Origin: Phoronis australis
Taxonomy: Eukaryota > Phoronida > Phoronidae
Direction: 5' to 3'
DNA length: 44,526 bases
NCBI GenBank assembly: GCA_002633005.1
Contig: NMRA01000051.1
Span: 316,268 to 360,793, forward strand
The translations under genes were made by a program, and so were the position numbers. This document shows, piece by piece, positions 24,125 to 35,479 of this stretch. The notes below the pieces were generated by a model that saw nothing but the letters and a program-made list of their open reading frames with translations, ran no database searches and was not told the origin of the DNA. The stretch's first letter is position 1. The number at the start of each line of letters is the position of its first letter.

Positions 24125-24161
<37 letters not shown>
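24119..24161. repeat. (GT)n/(TA)n microsatellite
   Basis: ATGTGTGTGT passes into a pure TA run of about 13 units inside the intron after CCP4. Confidence 0.95.
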
Positions 24162-24164
<3 letters not shown>

Positions 24165-24509
24165 AGGATCTGCACCTTTCTTCCAAAGGATGTCTTCAAT
24201 GTACTTTTCAATAGAGACGTGTGGGTCGTCTAACATTGAACACAAAGATAACGGCAGGACCTAACTCTAATTCTGACAGAGGACTAAACTGCAACACGCT
24301 TTACTGCTCATTGATCATAAACTGACCATTGATCAAGAAATAAGTTAATTTCCTTTTTTGATTAACTCAAAATTTGTTTCAATTATAAGCAGATTTTTTG
24401 TGTGTGAACTGCACGGTTTATTTAGTATTATGGTATGTGAAACAGAAACGAATTTATCTCTTGTTTTTGAACTCTTAGATTTTAATGTGCCACTTTCTTT
24501 ACCATACAG

Positions 24510-24695
24510 TGATAGTTTGCTCATCCATCCCGAATATCACGAATGGAGCTCATGACGGGGGATCTTCAGTGAACTTCGGTACTAACGTAACCTACAATTG
24601 TACTCAAGGACATCATTTTAACAACGGGATTGTGAGCATGCTGACGGAATGTGTAGACACAAACACATTCAGCGTTGACGTGCCGTCATGCAGTA
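24510..24695 (+). CDS. Exon: CCP/Sushi module 5
   Basis: Acceptor TTTACCATACAG, donor GTAAGT at 24696, phase 1/1, 186 bp. The peptide runs IVCSSIPNITNGAHDGG, NVTYNCTQGHHFNNG, LTECVDTNTFSVDVPSC. Four cysteines, Phe in place of Trp, and three sequons (NIT, NVT, NCT). Its end (VDVPSC) resembles module 8 (VHVPDC). Confidence 0.92.
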
Positions 24696-24986
24696 GTAAG
24701 TGAAGTTAACATTGCAATCCAAAGTTTTAAGGTGAAGATCAAGAATGAACACGTGGCCTTGAATATTTTTGTGTTTATTACTTTTTTGAATCCTTAGTTA
24801 CCGTAGCCGATAGCGTAGTTTCACTAACACACCTCTTTGAAAAATTGTTCCATGAAATTATAGTTTTGTGAAATTTGTCAGATTATTCCCATGGCCGCAA
24901 TTGTCAAGGCCTAAATAAAAATCTAAGTTTGATTTAGGTCCAATGAATTTCGCTTATTTAACTCAACTAAACCCCTTTTATTTCAG

Positions 24987-25172
24987 AAATGAACTGTACA
25001 GTGCCGGCTACCAACAAAAACACACACGATTCCGGCTCTAGTGTCGTGGACTACGGAACAGTGGTCAAATTTACATGTGACATAGGATATGAGTTCGCTG
25101 ATCACTCCACCGAAAGAGCAACCAATTGTTCACATCAAGATACTTGGTCTCAAAGCATCCCAGCATGCACTG
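24987..25172 (+). CDS. Exon: CCP/Sushi module 6
   Basis: Acceptor TTTTATTTCAG, donor GTATTT at 25173 (weaker than its neighbours), phase 1/1, 186 bp. The peptide runs MNCTVPATNKNTHDSGSS, VVKFTCDIGYEFADHST, TNCSHQDTWSQSIPACT. Four cysteines and tryptophan, two sequons (NCT, NCS). Confidence 0.92.
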
Positions 25173-25806
25173 GTATTTATATAATATTGTAATAACTACT
25201 AGAGATGGGACGATATACATTTTTACGAATTTGATTCACACGATGCTTTTTGGAATAATACCATTATTTTCTAATTGATTCTTGTTTGTCAAATTAATGG
25301 TTAAATATGATACGATTCCAAGGAATGAACGCTTGTGGGACGTTCATTTATTTAATATTTTAATAACACTTTTTAAAAGGTAGAAGCAAATCGTAACTTT
25401 ATATGACACCTAACGGTGAAAGTGGGAACCGCGAAACGATTCGAAATGGGCCATGGCATATCGACAGCGAAATTGGCCACTCCCGTATGGCGATTCTATT
25501 GCAATACGATTAGTCGCCGCATCTTCACTAGCTCCACACAAGAGTAGCAATTTCTAGGATTAGTTACAGGTTTTGTCATAAGTTTGTGATGACTTAACAC
25601 TAAACAAGTTTGGGATTCCGAGACTTTAAAGCTTAGCCCTTGTTCTTAACTCACTTACGTAAACGTATATTTTAGTTTTATTAACAGCTCTCAGTTCATT
25701 GAGGGTCGTATAATTGACATGTTACAATCAAAACAATGACCGGGTTTTCAAATCTTAGGCTTTCGGTAATTACAGTCGCTATTCTTTGAAACATGTTTTG
25801 TTGTAG
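25173..25806. other. Intron after CCP6
   Basis: 0.63 kb, AT-rich, with no feature recognised. Confidence 0.5.
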
Positions 25807-25992
25807 GCATCGAATGTACTCACCAAGTCGTGGCCAACAGTGTCAAAGATAAAGGTGGCGCTAAAGTTGCTTTTGGGACAAATGTGACATTCTCCTGCGA
25901 CAAAGGCTACAAATTTGTTGATGGAAACTACAGCAAATTAACTGAATGTATTGGTCATAACACCTGGGATGTCACAGCTGGCAACTGCGAGG
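25807..25992 (+). CDS. Exon: CCP/Sushi module 7
   Basis: Acceptor TTTGTTGTAG, donor GTATTC at 25993, phase 1/1, 186 bp. The peptide runs IECTHQVVANSVKDKGG, NVTFSCDKGYKFVDGN, TECIGHNTWDVTAGNCE. Four cysteines and tryptophan, two sequons (NVT, NYS). Like module 6 it has a weak donor, so exon skipping at these positions is conceivable. Confidence 0.92.
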
Positions 25993-26669
25993 GTATTCAT
26001 TTTGTTGACTTTCGTTCAAAGCAAATTGTGTCTATATGGCAATTCTTCACTTATTTAGCACATAATATGGTACTTTTATTTTTGTGGAATTTCTCCATCA
26101 AATCAATACTGATCATAATTTAGTCTATTTTTAGCACACTTTGCAGTGTGTGGGTGCCAAAACGACATTTGGTAAAATGTCCTTTATTTCCAGTGAGGTA
26201 GTCAACATTTGAAAATGGAAACTGCCAATTTTGGTATAATTGTTTTTGCATGGAAGTGGAAAATTACCGTGGGCCTATTCTTTCGATTTCAGGTCTGTTA
26301 GCATAAAAAATAGGCGGTAACTACAGAGCACTGTTCTTTAACAAGCATGCATGTACTGTAGAACCAAATCCCTATATAACCTTCGTAACATGCAACATAT
26401 TCCAAATAAAATTGATAATGTCTCGACCAATGTACCCAGTTATGTCCTGAACATAAAATACAATGTCCTTTGCAGAGATACGTAACGATGATGCCATTGC
26501 AGTGGTAACGCAATTTTCTCTCTAAGTATGTTTTTTTCAATTTGGATTGAGAGGTTTCATGGCACTCTGCAAGGCAAAACGCGGGCGCAAATAAAAATAT
26601 TGGGTAGTCAAACTACCACCCCCGCAAAAAGAAAATTTGTCGCATACTCTACTGCTATTTCATTTCTAG
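25993..26669. other. Intron after CCP7
   Basis: 0.68 kb, with no feature recognised. Confidence 0.5.
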
Positions 26670-26855
26670 TTATCAAGTGCAGTGTGCCATCTGTTTCCAA
26701 TGGTTACCATAACACGTCATCAGGCACAGAAAATTATGGCACAGTGCTCAGGTATACGTGCACTTCCGGTTATATGTTTCCTGATGGTGACCGTATCAAA
26801 GATTCACAGTGTAATGAAACAGACTCGTGGACCGTACACGTTCCTGACTGTCAAA
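26670..26855 (+). CDS. Exon: CCP/Sushi module 8
   Basis: Acceptor TTTCATTTCTAG, donor GTAAGT at 26856, phase 1/1, 186 bp. The peptide runs IKCSVPSVSNGYHNTSSG, VLRYTCTSGYMFPDGD, SQCNETDSWTVHVPDCQ. This is a textbook CCP with G-Y, W and P-x-C. Two sequons (NTS, NET). Confidence 0.93.
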
Positions 26856-29643
26856 GTAAGTATCTGTCATTTTTCCGCAAATTGAACTACGTGAACTACC
26901 CGCTTTCTGTCCTAGGGTCACAATTCTCCAACCAACGAAAATAACGTTACGACATATGTAGGCCCACGACCTTGTTTTTGTCAAAACAAATCCCTATTTG
27001 TTCACGGAGATCGACGTAACTTCTCTATATGAGAAATTGCTCTCACAAAACTTGAAAACGCAACCCATCTATTCCAGTAGTTACATGTACAAAAACATGC
27101 CGTTAAAATCCGAAATTTTCATTTTGACTGACTAAAAACGTGGACAGAAAATCCTAGACATGCCATAAAATTAGAGGAAACAACATCAATAAGTTAGAAA
27201 TAAAATTGCACAAGTGTGGAGAAACCCGTGTGCGCAAGTGGCAAAACATCCTTTTTCATAAACATCTTATTTCTAAATACACTAAGATATACAATAATGA
27301 GTTATATGCAAACAAAACACAGACACACACGCACACACGCACATATCTAAATAGTTTAATTTTGATGTAATCAAAATAAATATGGAGTGTTTCCCAAAAG
27401 GCAGTAGTATGTGGTTGTATAGTTCTTACTTCACAATAATTATACAAGAAATATTGAACTTGTAGTCGCAATAATCTGGTCTATAGTGCATTTATGAATG
27501 AAATAGTGACAAATATTTAATAATTATAGTATTAATGTTTTCAAAATTATATCCAAAGTATGCTTTCAAAAACGTTTTTATCTAAGATTAAATCGTGTCG
27601 TGCAGTTACATAAATTAACAGTTTCTCAACTTAACACCAAAAAGTTTTCATAGAACCATATATCACAAACATGTGGCTAAAATTTCAACAGTTCCACAAG
27701 CTCCACACTTGTCATCACTTACTAAGCTCATCTTTTTCAAACTTATTTTTGAAGCACTTTTCTAAGAATGTAGAAATATTTATTTAGCTCTACGCTAGCT
27801 GTCAGTCACGAAATTGCTCATAACACAATTTAACTTAGACAGAGCAAAAGTTTAAGTTACATTGATCTTGCCTGACAATGAAATATTGCGACTTTTCCAG
27901 ATATACTTTTTAAACGTCTTAATATTTGTGTTCAAAATTTAAAAAATCATTTTCTTGATTGTTATAAATAAAAAATATTCCCAGACTCTTAATTGGTTTG
28001 CCAGTCCACTTGAAACCATTAGGTGTTTTAGGACAATCTTTTCTCGACCTATATGGAACACTTCATATTTCTTAATATTTAACTGGAGACCTGAGTTTAA
28101 ATTAAAGTGTTTTACAAATTTTAGACAATTCATGCCTGAATTTTTGTCATGAATGAATAAGGTAGTGTCCTCTGCATACTGGAGAATTTTAACTTCAGAT
28201 TTTTCAACATGTATGCCTTTAATCAAATTACAATACATTATTCTGTATATAATTGGCCATAACTTCAACAGTTAGGCAAAGTAATGGACCCGACAATGAA
28301 TCACCTTGTCTTTCATCCCTCTCTAAATGAAAAAAAATCTATAGTAAAACCATTATTGACAACACAATCAGTTGGTTTTTTGTAAATTATTTCTACCCAT
28401 CTTGTAAAACTCTCTCCAAAACGTAAAAGCCTTCAAAGCTTGAAAAATAAGGTCCCATTTTATTGTATCATACATGTACGTCTTGCAAAAGTCAGAATAG
28501 AATGTGTTCTTGACCATCAGTAATGTTTGTGTGAGAAATTTTATCCTGGATGATACGTATATTGTATCCTATATATAGACCTTGAACAGTTGTTTGACAT
28601 GTGTGAACCAATTTTCCCATGATATTATTCATACGGGCGGTTAGAACTTTTGTAAGTAGTTTATAATCATTGTTCAATAAAGATATCGGACGCCAATTAT
28701 TCAAGGACTACAACTCAGCATCTTCCATTGACTTGGACAGTACCGTTATTGCCTTTGCCTTTATGACGTAGATAATTTCCCAGTGAAAAACTATATTGAA
28801 AAGCTTCACGAAAAGGGTTTTTAACTTCATGTCATAAGAATTTATAAAATTCACAAGTTAACCCGTCATTTCCTGGAGACTTATTTTTTCACAAGTTTAC
28901 AAGTTTTTAAAAAATATTCACCCTCTCTTAAAGGTTCATCCAACTCTTCAAAATCACTGGGTGGTACATCGCTAGGGATATTAAATCGACCTGGTATACA
29001 TGTAGTGCATGGAGTTTCTATTTGGCGATCTGTGAAAACAGAAGAGCAATAATAAGTTAATTCTGAACCGATTTCAGCATGGTCTCTTATCAAGCGCCCA
29101 TCTTTATTTTTAAGGATATTTATTCACTGTTTCTTAAATTTCTCTTCTCCATTGAGGCAAAAATTTTGGGCTACTTTCCCCTTCCTCAATTACATATTAC
29201 TGGGCTCTACTTCTTAATATTTGTCCACGTATGTACTCTATGAGTTTGTATACGTTACAAATTGGACTTGGTCTTTTCCAAATTATGTACAATTTCTTCA
29301 TCAATTCTACAATCATTTAGTTCTTCTGTTAGCAAAACATCCTGGTTTCAAATTTTATTATTTAAAATAGGTTCAGAATTATTCAACAAATGTAACCCTA
29401 TATGAGGGAGATAGAAAGTTCCGTAGTCAAACTTGTAACCTTGGATTTAAACATAACCAAACAGTGTAAAATCGTTTTGATTTAATTTTGCGACGCAAAA
29501 CAAAATCTAGCCATTAAATAAGGTACTATAATAATCATTGTTTTCTATGGTTATGCTGTGGTCTGACTCAATCTGATATGTGATATTTGTGGCTTGGTAA
29601 ACCGCTTCATTCATGTTTGTCCTTGACCCACTGTTAGCCTCAG
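26856..29643. other. Largest CCP-to-CCP intron, hosting an antisense LINE
   Basis: 2.8-2.85 kb. Positions 26856-27900 hold a short AC-rich tract (27316-27345) and AT-rich sequence with nothing recognised. From about 27939 to 29290 it is a decayed antisense LINE. The rest is blank. Confidence 0.6.
27939..29290 (-). pseudogene. Decayed LINE with L1/Tx1-like reverse transcriptase, antisense in intron
   Basis: Reading the minus strand from 29290 downward, blocks appear in the order expected for an L1-like polyprotein. They are IRGQILRSRAQ and IEEGESSPKF (pre-RT), LKNKDGRLIRDHAEIGSELT, then NNWRPISLLNNDYKLLTKVL (RT), then FYSDFCKTYMYDTIKWDLIF (motif A region), then ILQYAEDTTLF, where the catalytic YADD is altered to YAED, and LNSGLQLNIKKYEVFHIG. 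Frameshifts and stops separate the blocks, and the catalytic Asp change confirms it is dead. The endonuclease and 5' part are absent. Confidence 0.85.
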
Positions 29644-29700
29644 ATATAGAGTGCAATGTTCCCTTTAATCTTTATCCTTATCGTATAACTCGTTTTTCAG
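29644..29700 (+). pseudogene. Relic of a CCP exon start, or alternative 5' extension of CCP9
   Basis: Directly after an acceptor-like CTCAG (29639-29643), phase 1 translation gives IECNVPFNLYPY, which has the I-x-C-x-V-P beginning of a CCP module. Only the beginning is present, and the frame runs without a stop through the CCP9 acceptor into CCP9. It could be a decayed exon duplicate or an in-frame alternative acceptor adding 19 residues. Confidence 0.4.
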
Positions 29701-29886
29701 TCATGACGTGTACTGTTCCAACACCTGAGTTTAGCACCGCAAACACTAAAAACACAACTGTCAACTTGAACACAACCGTTAGTTTCACATGCGACGTTGG
29801 TTACGAACTCCCCGATCACAACAGCACCGTGAATGCTACGTGTACCGAACAGGAAATGTGGTCAGAAGCTATCAACAACTGCACAG
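29701..29886 (+). CDS. Exon: CCP/Sushi module 9
   Basis: Acceptor CTCGTTTTTCAG, donor GTTAGT at 29887, phase 1/1, 186 bp. The peptide runs MTCTVPTPEFSTANTKNTT, VSFTCDVGYELPDHN, ATCTEQEMWSEAINNCT. Four cysteines and tryptophan. It carries five sequons (NTT twice, NST, NAT, NCT), the most of any module. Confidence 0.92.
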
Positions 29887-30881
29887 GTTAGTTAAAAACG
29901 CACTTGTCGACTGACAGAGGACAACATTAGTTTTTACTGGTCATAAAATATCATTAATTAGCAAACTCATGTATGAATTTTAAACATATGATAGTGATAT
30001 CCAAATTTTCGAGTCACCCAATAGCCATTTTCGATATACAAAGTAGAGGTAAGCTGATCTGTTAGCATTTGAGTCGGGTGGACGTGCCTTGTTGTCTATT
30101 GATCAATCCCACAAGGGCGGTGCCAACTAGGTGAACATTCTTTCACACCATCAATTGGGGTACAGATGATAAACGCCCGCTGCAATCACCCAGAAGTCTT
30201 TGCTCACAATATCACACAAGTAGAATATTTTGTCTTGATTTATAAAACAGCTGCAGTACCCAAACGGGAACAGTATGCAATTGAAATCATTGTGCAGCAA
30301 TTTAATACATATTAATTTATAAATACAGGGAATGAGTGAAATAACAAACAATTTGAAATGTTGAAATAGGCATAAAAATCTGATCATAGCTTAGTATGGT
30401 TAAAATCTGACCAAATAACCTCGTTTTCGAGTAGTTCAACGTATTGTGATATTAATGGAGGTTAGATGCAAGGCAAGTTTGTGGCCAGTGTTCATCATTC
30501 TCGTATGGCTTTAATGCATTGGAATATTTTCCAGGGTTTTCTATAAATTCTTTTTGACCATCATGCTGTCAAATCGCTATACGGTGTAGTCCTGTGGTAG
30601 ATGATTTAATGATGTTCAATGAAAATTAAATAAGTTGGGTTTTGTCTTTTCCAACTCGGTCCGTCTTGGACTCCAGGCCTAGGAATTGAGACAAGCGAAA
30701 GACACTTTTACGTTCTCACAAAGCTATAAAAATTGATATTAAACATTTCCAGGTACTACAATGATTGTTCATAATAAACCGAATAAAATGGGTCTGGCAC
30801 GAGGGCGCTGTTTTCGAATTCTAAGCCCTAACCACTGATTTATGGTATTATTTCTGATCAATTGTCGTCATGTCCTTTCAG
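29887..30881. other. Intron after CCP9
   Basis: 1.0 kb, with no feature recognised. Confidence 0.5.
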
Positions 30882-31067
30882 TCACCAAGTGCACTGTCCC
30901 AACAGTCACAAATGCCACTAACAATGCGTCATCGCTTATGGTGCAGTATGGAACAGGAGTAACGTTCAACTGTAACTATACATACCAGTTTCCGGACAAG
31001 TCTAGGCAACGAAAGATATCCTGCGAAGGTCACGAAAAGTGGAGTGTTTCACTGCCTGCTTGCGAAG
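30882..31067 (+). CDS. Exon: CCP/Sushi module 10
   Basis: Acceptor CATGTCCTTTCAG, donor GTCAGT at 31068, phase 1/1, 186 bp. The peptide runs TKCTVPTVTNATNNASS, VTFNCNYTYQFPDKS, ISCEGHEKWSVSLPACE. Four cysteines and tryptophan. The usual Gly-Tyr after the second Cys is Thr-Tyr. Three sequons. Confidence 0.92.
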
Positions 31068-31602
31068 GTCAGTTCTTCCAGTAATTTATTTTGCACTGAA
31101 AGGTTGCAGGAGCAGAGCGTAGAACCAAGTTAAAGGCAGGAATCAACGAAAAACTCTCTATGTCACAGATTAGACAGTATAGTCCTTGGTGGGTTGTTGT
31201 TTACAACAGTTGCCCTGTGATTCGCTACAACCGTAGGTCACGCTCGCAGGTTTAGCAGACTTTGAAAGGAGTTTCCAAATGTTCCTTCAACTTTTGAGGG
31301 TTACAGAGCAATAATTTGTTGCAAACAACTGGATGCGCATGGGAAAGTCGTGTTTGGTGTTTGTATAGACCCAAACCGGGTCAGGCATCCTTTTACTTAT
31401 GTACACGTGTATACAACAGCCAAGCTCTTTCTTGTAATCCTCTTTTGTGTTCGCAGTATGCAAAAAGTGTCATAAAAATCCTCTGCCTTTTCCGACATAG
31501 GGTGGAGAGTGACTTGTTCCAAAATAACTTAGGTGAACAAAATAAAATGGTCAAATTTATCATTTGTTCTATCCGTACATCTTGTCTGTTTGCGTTTTCC
31601 AG
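31068..31602. other. Intron after CCP10
   Basis: 0.53 kb, with no feature recognised. Confidence 0.5.
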
Positions 31603-31788
31603 AAATCGTTTGCAACGTTACCCAAGTCGGGAACTCCACATGGAATGTTTCATCGCCAACGGTTCGTATGCTGGAAACCGTTGGATACAGCTGCAATGAC
31701 AAGTACCAGTTTAATATGGGAGTTGAATCAAAAGAAATCACTTGTGTCGAGGACCAAGCATGGTCTGCCAATGTGTCTGACTGTTGGG
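31603..31788 (+). CDS. Exon: CCP/Sushi module 11
   Basis: Acceptor TGCGTTTTCCAG, donor GTAAAC at 31789, phase 1/1, 186 bp. The peptide runs IVCNVTQVGNSTWNVSS, VGYSCNDKYQFNMG, ITCVEDQAWSANVSDCW. Four cysteines and tryptophan, four sequons (NVT, NST, NVS twice). Confidence 0.92.
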
Positions 31789-32500
31789 GTAAACAACTCT
31801 TCATCTGCACTTAGAGATAGTCAAATGCCCGAACCTCGGGAGTTCATTTCGAGTTATATTTCCGGGGTTGCAGTAGTATTGAAAACGATTGTACTAGCAA
31901 ATAAGACCAAGAAACAGGTTCAAAAAGGTTGCTTAAATATTTCAATACAATTAGAAATAATTATGTAACCATTGCGGCATTTTTTAAAATTCAAGTCTTA
32001 GTTTAGTGCTTATCAGAGCATTAGAAAAGAAAAAAAAATAGCATGTCTGTCAAATTGAGATTTTCAATTACTGTCATATCAAAGCATTTTCTCTTAGTTT
32101 CAAATTTCAAAATAAGAGATCTGTAAACTGCTCGCCACTTCGTCAATTTTTTTCAAGCAAGGCAAAGTACGTCCTTGTTTGGAATGGCAAGATTTAGAAC
32201 ATTGACCTTACATGGAAAATCTAACTTTTGACCTCAAGCGACTTCAAGCGTTGTGAGCGTATGCGCGCATTGATCATACGTGGGAGGGAGATTAGAATTT
32301 CTGTGGTAGCCACAAAGTTTTTTCCTTCGGGAGTATTTCAAAAACAGTGAATTTTGTGATTTCTTTCTGGAAATTTCCTCACAAGGGAAAGTGAATTACT
32401 TTGTACAAGATGTTGCGAGATGGCACTTTTGTCAGGAATTGTTTTTAAGACTTTTGGCGTTCCATGCCTCTTTAAACTGAGACATTTTGATCATTTACAG
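31789..32500. other. Intron after CCP11
   Basis: 0.71 kb, AT-rich, with no feature recognised. Confidence 0.5.
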
Positions 32501-32683
32501 AAATCAGATGTAATATTTCCACCATACAACACGGGTCTTCGAACGCTTCCGTGACTTCTGTATCACGTGACACAACAGTTCACTACCAGTGTGATGCTGG
32601 GTTTCTTACTTCCGGTGGAACTGAGTATGACACCACATGCGTTGCCACGGAGACGTGGTCAAGGAATATTACCAATTGTAGAG
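32501..32683 (+). CDS. Exon: CCP/Sushi module 12
   Basis: Acceptor TGATCATTTACAG, donor GTGACC at 32684, phase 1/1, 183 bp. The peptide runs IRCNISTIQHGSSNASV, VHYQCDAGFLTSGG, TTCVATETWSRNITNCR. Four cysteines and tryptophan, three sequons. It contains no ATG and would be missed by start-based ORF calling. Confidence 0.92.
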
Positions 32684-32954
32684 GTGACCGTTTTTACATT
32701 TTAACTGCATACAAATGATCTGAAAATCAATAGTGCAAAAGCATTAGGCAAAACGGCACGCAGTGTCACTATCGACTATAACACGATAGAGGACTGTTCA
32801 ATATAGTTACCTAAGAGATTGAATTACTGTATACACTGAGTAACGAGCGCAGTTACGCATGCATAAAAGTGCAAAAACACCAGTCGAGCGACCGAATATT
32901 ACACTGAAATAAATATAACAAACTGTGTAATGAACGTTGATCTGTCATTTCTAG

Positions 32955-33137
32955 AAAAACAATGCTGGTACTCGATTGGCGGCGCAACAAACAACGGATC
33001 GTCCAACATAGCCGCCATTGGGGAGACTGTTGTATTCAATTGTTTAGCGGGTCATGAACTTCCCGATGGAAGCAAGACCAGAATCTCGACTTGTATCGAC
33101 GAAATGACATGGACGAAGACCCCACAAAATTGTCAAC
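32955..33137 (+). CDS. Exon: CCP/Sushi module 13
   Basis: Acceptor TGTCATTTCTAG, donor GTGAGT at 33138, phase 1/1, 183 bp. The peptide runs KQCWYSIGGATNNGSSN, VVFNCLAGHELPDGS, STCIDEMTWTKTPQNCQ. Four cysteines and tryptophan, one sequon. The end (KTPQNC) is shared with module 14, suggesting adjacent duplication. Confidence 0.92.
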
Positions 33138-34134
33138 GTGAGTTACTGTAAACACCAAACTGGTGGTCAAAGACAACGTAGAAATGTTTTGTGAAAATGA
33201 TGATCAAGAATTTGCAAATTGAAAAACATATTTAAACGTCCGGATTATATTAGAACGGCATTTTGCTGAGCTGGATGAAAACAAAAATCGTATTAGGCCT
33301 TTCACTCTCATTAATTTGCTTTCATTAGTGTCCTTACTCTGGTGTGATTTTGTTTCCACTACTAACAACAACACCGAAACCATTGATAACACAAGAAAAC
33401 GAGGTGGAGCTTATAAAGGTTTCTTAAAATAAAAGCTGCGAATTCTAAGACGATGCATGTAACCGTTGCCCGTGATTTGAGTCGGGGGCTCATGTGATCA
33501 AGACCAGATGAGCCTGGTAGTGATTTTAGACCCAAAGCGTGTGCATTACGAATTGACTGTCAGCTAAACAGGGGCGAAATACCGCTTTACAGTTGTGAAG
33601 TACCCTGGAAAAATATCCCAGGTTACCAACCTCGGAACATGATGAAATTTGCAGATGCTATGCTTTGTGTATTGTTCTCAACAGTCGTATAAAACGGAAA
33701 CGAACAGACGATTGAAAAAAACTGTAACGGTGTTTTTGAAACGTCATGTTTAACATGTCTTGGGTCGTATTATTGATACCGTTGTTTTGTTACCGACGTA
33801 CCTTCCCTTCTTGCTAAAGGTTGCTAAAAAGTCACGGGCAGGTAACCCATATTAATGCCAGATTGTTAAAAACCAAAACATTATATTATACAGGGTTTCC
33901 ACTTTTAGGAAACATGTAATTTACTTTATTAAAATGTATAGTTTTGTGGTTATTAGGTTAAATAGACAGACAACACAACCTGCATTTTCGAGTTTGTCGA
34001 CAATGTTACTTTGACTCGTTAGCTTCCGTCTAATATAGCAATTGCCATTCACGTTTAAAGTGAAGTCAGTGCCCAATATTTTCCAAACACTCCAAATTTG
34101 GAAGTTTATTTATAATTCTGTTTATTTTGTTTAG
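33138..34134. other. Intron after CCP13
   Basis: 1.0 kb, with no feature recognised. Confidence 0.5.
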
Positions 34135-34320
34135 TTTTGAAATGTGACGTCTCGTATTTCAACCATACATCTGTGAACACGAGCGACCCATACGTCACCC
34201 TCAACACTACTATCCATTATACATGCCACAGAGGGTATAAGTTTGCAGATAACACAACGACGAAGGAAATCAATTGCATCGATGATCAGCGCTACGACAA
34301 AACCCCACAAAATTGTGAAG
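34135..34320 (+). CDS. Exon: CCP/Sushi module 14
   Basis: Acceptor TTTATTTTGTTTAG, donor GTACAT at 34321, phase 1/1, 186 bp. The peptide runs LKCDVSYFNHTSVNTSD, IHYTCHRGYKFADNTT, INCIDDQRYDKTPQNCE. Four cysteines, with Tyr in place of the tryptophan. Four sequons (NHT, NTS, NTT twice). Confidence 0.92.
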
Positions 34321-34705
34321 GTACATGTAGTTTAGCCTGTAACAAGTTTTAATTCGTAACGGAAATCACTCCGATGGTTAATTTGTTTACAAGGCGAAAC
34401 TATCGAATTAAGAGAAATGTAGATGAAAAGCACTAGGCAGTGTTTTCCAGATATAATTGCATCGGTAAATCTTAGCGTACGTGTAGAAAGCAGTGCCCGC
34501 TGGCGGCAACACAAAAACTGAAAATCGAGCATTCTGAATGATAAAGGCTGACTTGCCTCCATCTGCAGGCATGCCAGTAAGTACATGTAAAAGTCGTGCA
34601 GATGTCTGCACTCGTTTTATGTAAGGGGCGATATATTCCGGGGCCTGTATTTGTATAAGATCCAAGAACCATGTGTTTGAGTATAACAATCTGATTATCT
34701 TTCAG
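34321..34705. other. Intron after CCP14
   Basis: 0.38 kb, the shortest intron larger than 300 bp in the gene's CCP region. Nothing was recognised in it. Confidence 0.5.
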
Positions 34706-34897
34706 CTGTTATATGCCAACCTCCAGCAATCGCCCACAGCAACTACACCCACTCTGGGAACAGAAGCATCGTTCTTTGGGGAGACACAATGGAATATAAC
34801 TGCGACCTTGGCTATGAATTTCCGGATTTTACACTAAACAAAACAGCCACATGTGAAGAAGATGAGTCTTGGGATTTAAATATCCCGAACTGTCAAC
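34706..34897 (+). CDS. Exon: CCP/Sushi module 15
   Basis: Acceptor TTATCTTTCAG, donor GTGAGT at 34898, phase 1/1, 192 bp (two residues longer than usual). The peptide runs VICQPPAIAHSNYTHSGN, MEYNCDLGYEFPDF, ATCEEDESWDLNIPNCQ. Four cysteines and tryptophan, three sequons (NYT, NRS, NKT). Confidence 0.93.
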
Positions 34898-34989
34898 GTG
34901 AGTAGCGAAAACTAAACAGGTTGAAAGCTAATTTCGTTTTCTTAGTTGTTGCATGTTAATCGCAATTAGTTTAGCCTGGTTTATAATCG

Positions 34990-35100
34990 TCATTCTCCTC
35001 CCTTCTCCTCCCTCCTCCTCTCCCCTTCCCCCTCCCCGCCCCTCCTTCCACCAATTCCCCCTCCTCTTCCCTCTCCTGCCTCTTCCCCCCTCCTCTCTCA
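34990..35100 (+). repeat. Polypyrimidine tract
   Basis: An irregular CCT/CTCC-rich strand, almost purely C and T from about 34992 to 35100, in the intron after CCP15. It is low complexity only. Confidence 0.9.
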
Positions 35101-35479
35101 GTAAGACCTAGAAAGCTGTTCACTGCTTGACGTGAGCTAAGGGGTTATGTTACTGATACTTGATGCTGCTGGATGAGCGCGGATTGCTCACCGTTCGCAC
35201 CAAGCTTAGGTGGCAATGAAACTTCGCGACAACATGAGGAGGGGACTTGGTGTTGGCTGGAGGTGCAAGTTTGACCAAACGTAAGATTGGTGTCATCTTG
35301 GGGAATTTTCTCTCTTTTGCTTCGCCACAAATCAAGACATATTCCTACCGTAATGAACCAAAAAACTGCACGAGTATGCATTATTACATTTACGGCTGAG
35401 GGGCTTAGTAAACGAACTCACTTTCAGGTTTACAATGTATGTCAATAGAATTTTTGTAAAAGAGCAATTTTTGTTTCAG

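Noticed and set aside
24119-24161. TA/GT tract as a regulatory or origin element
   Set aside because: It is an ordinary microsatellite in an intron.
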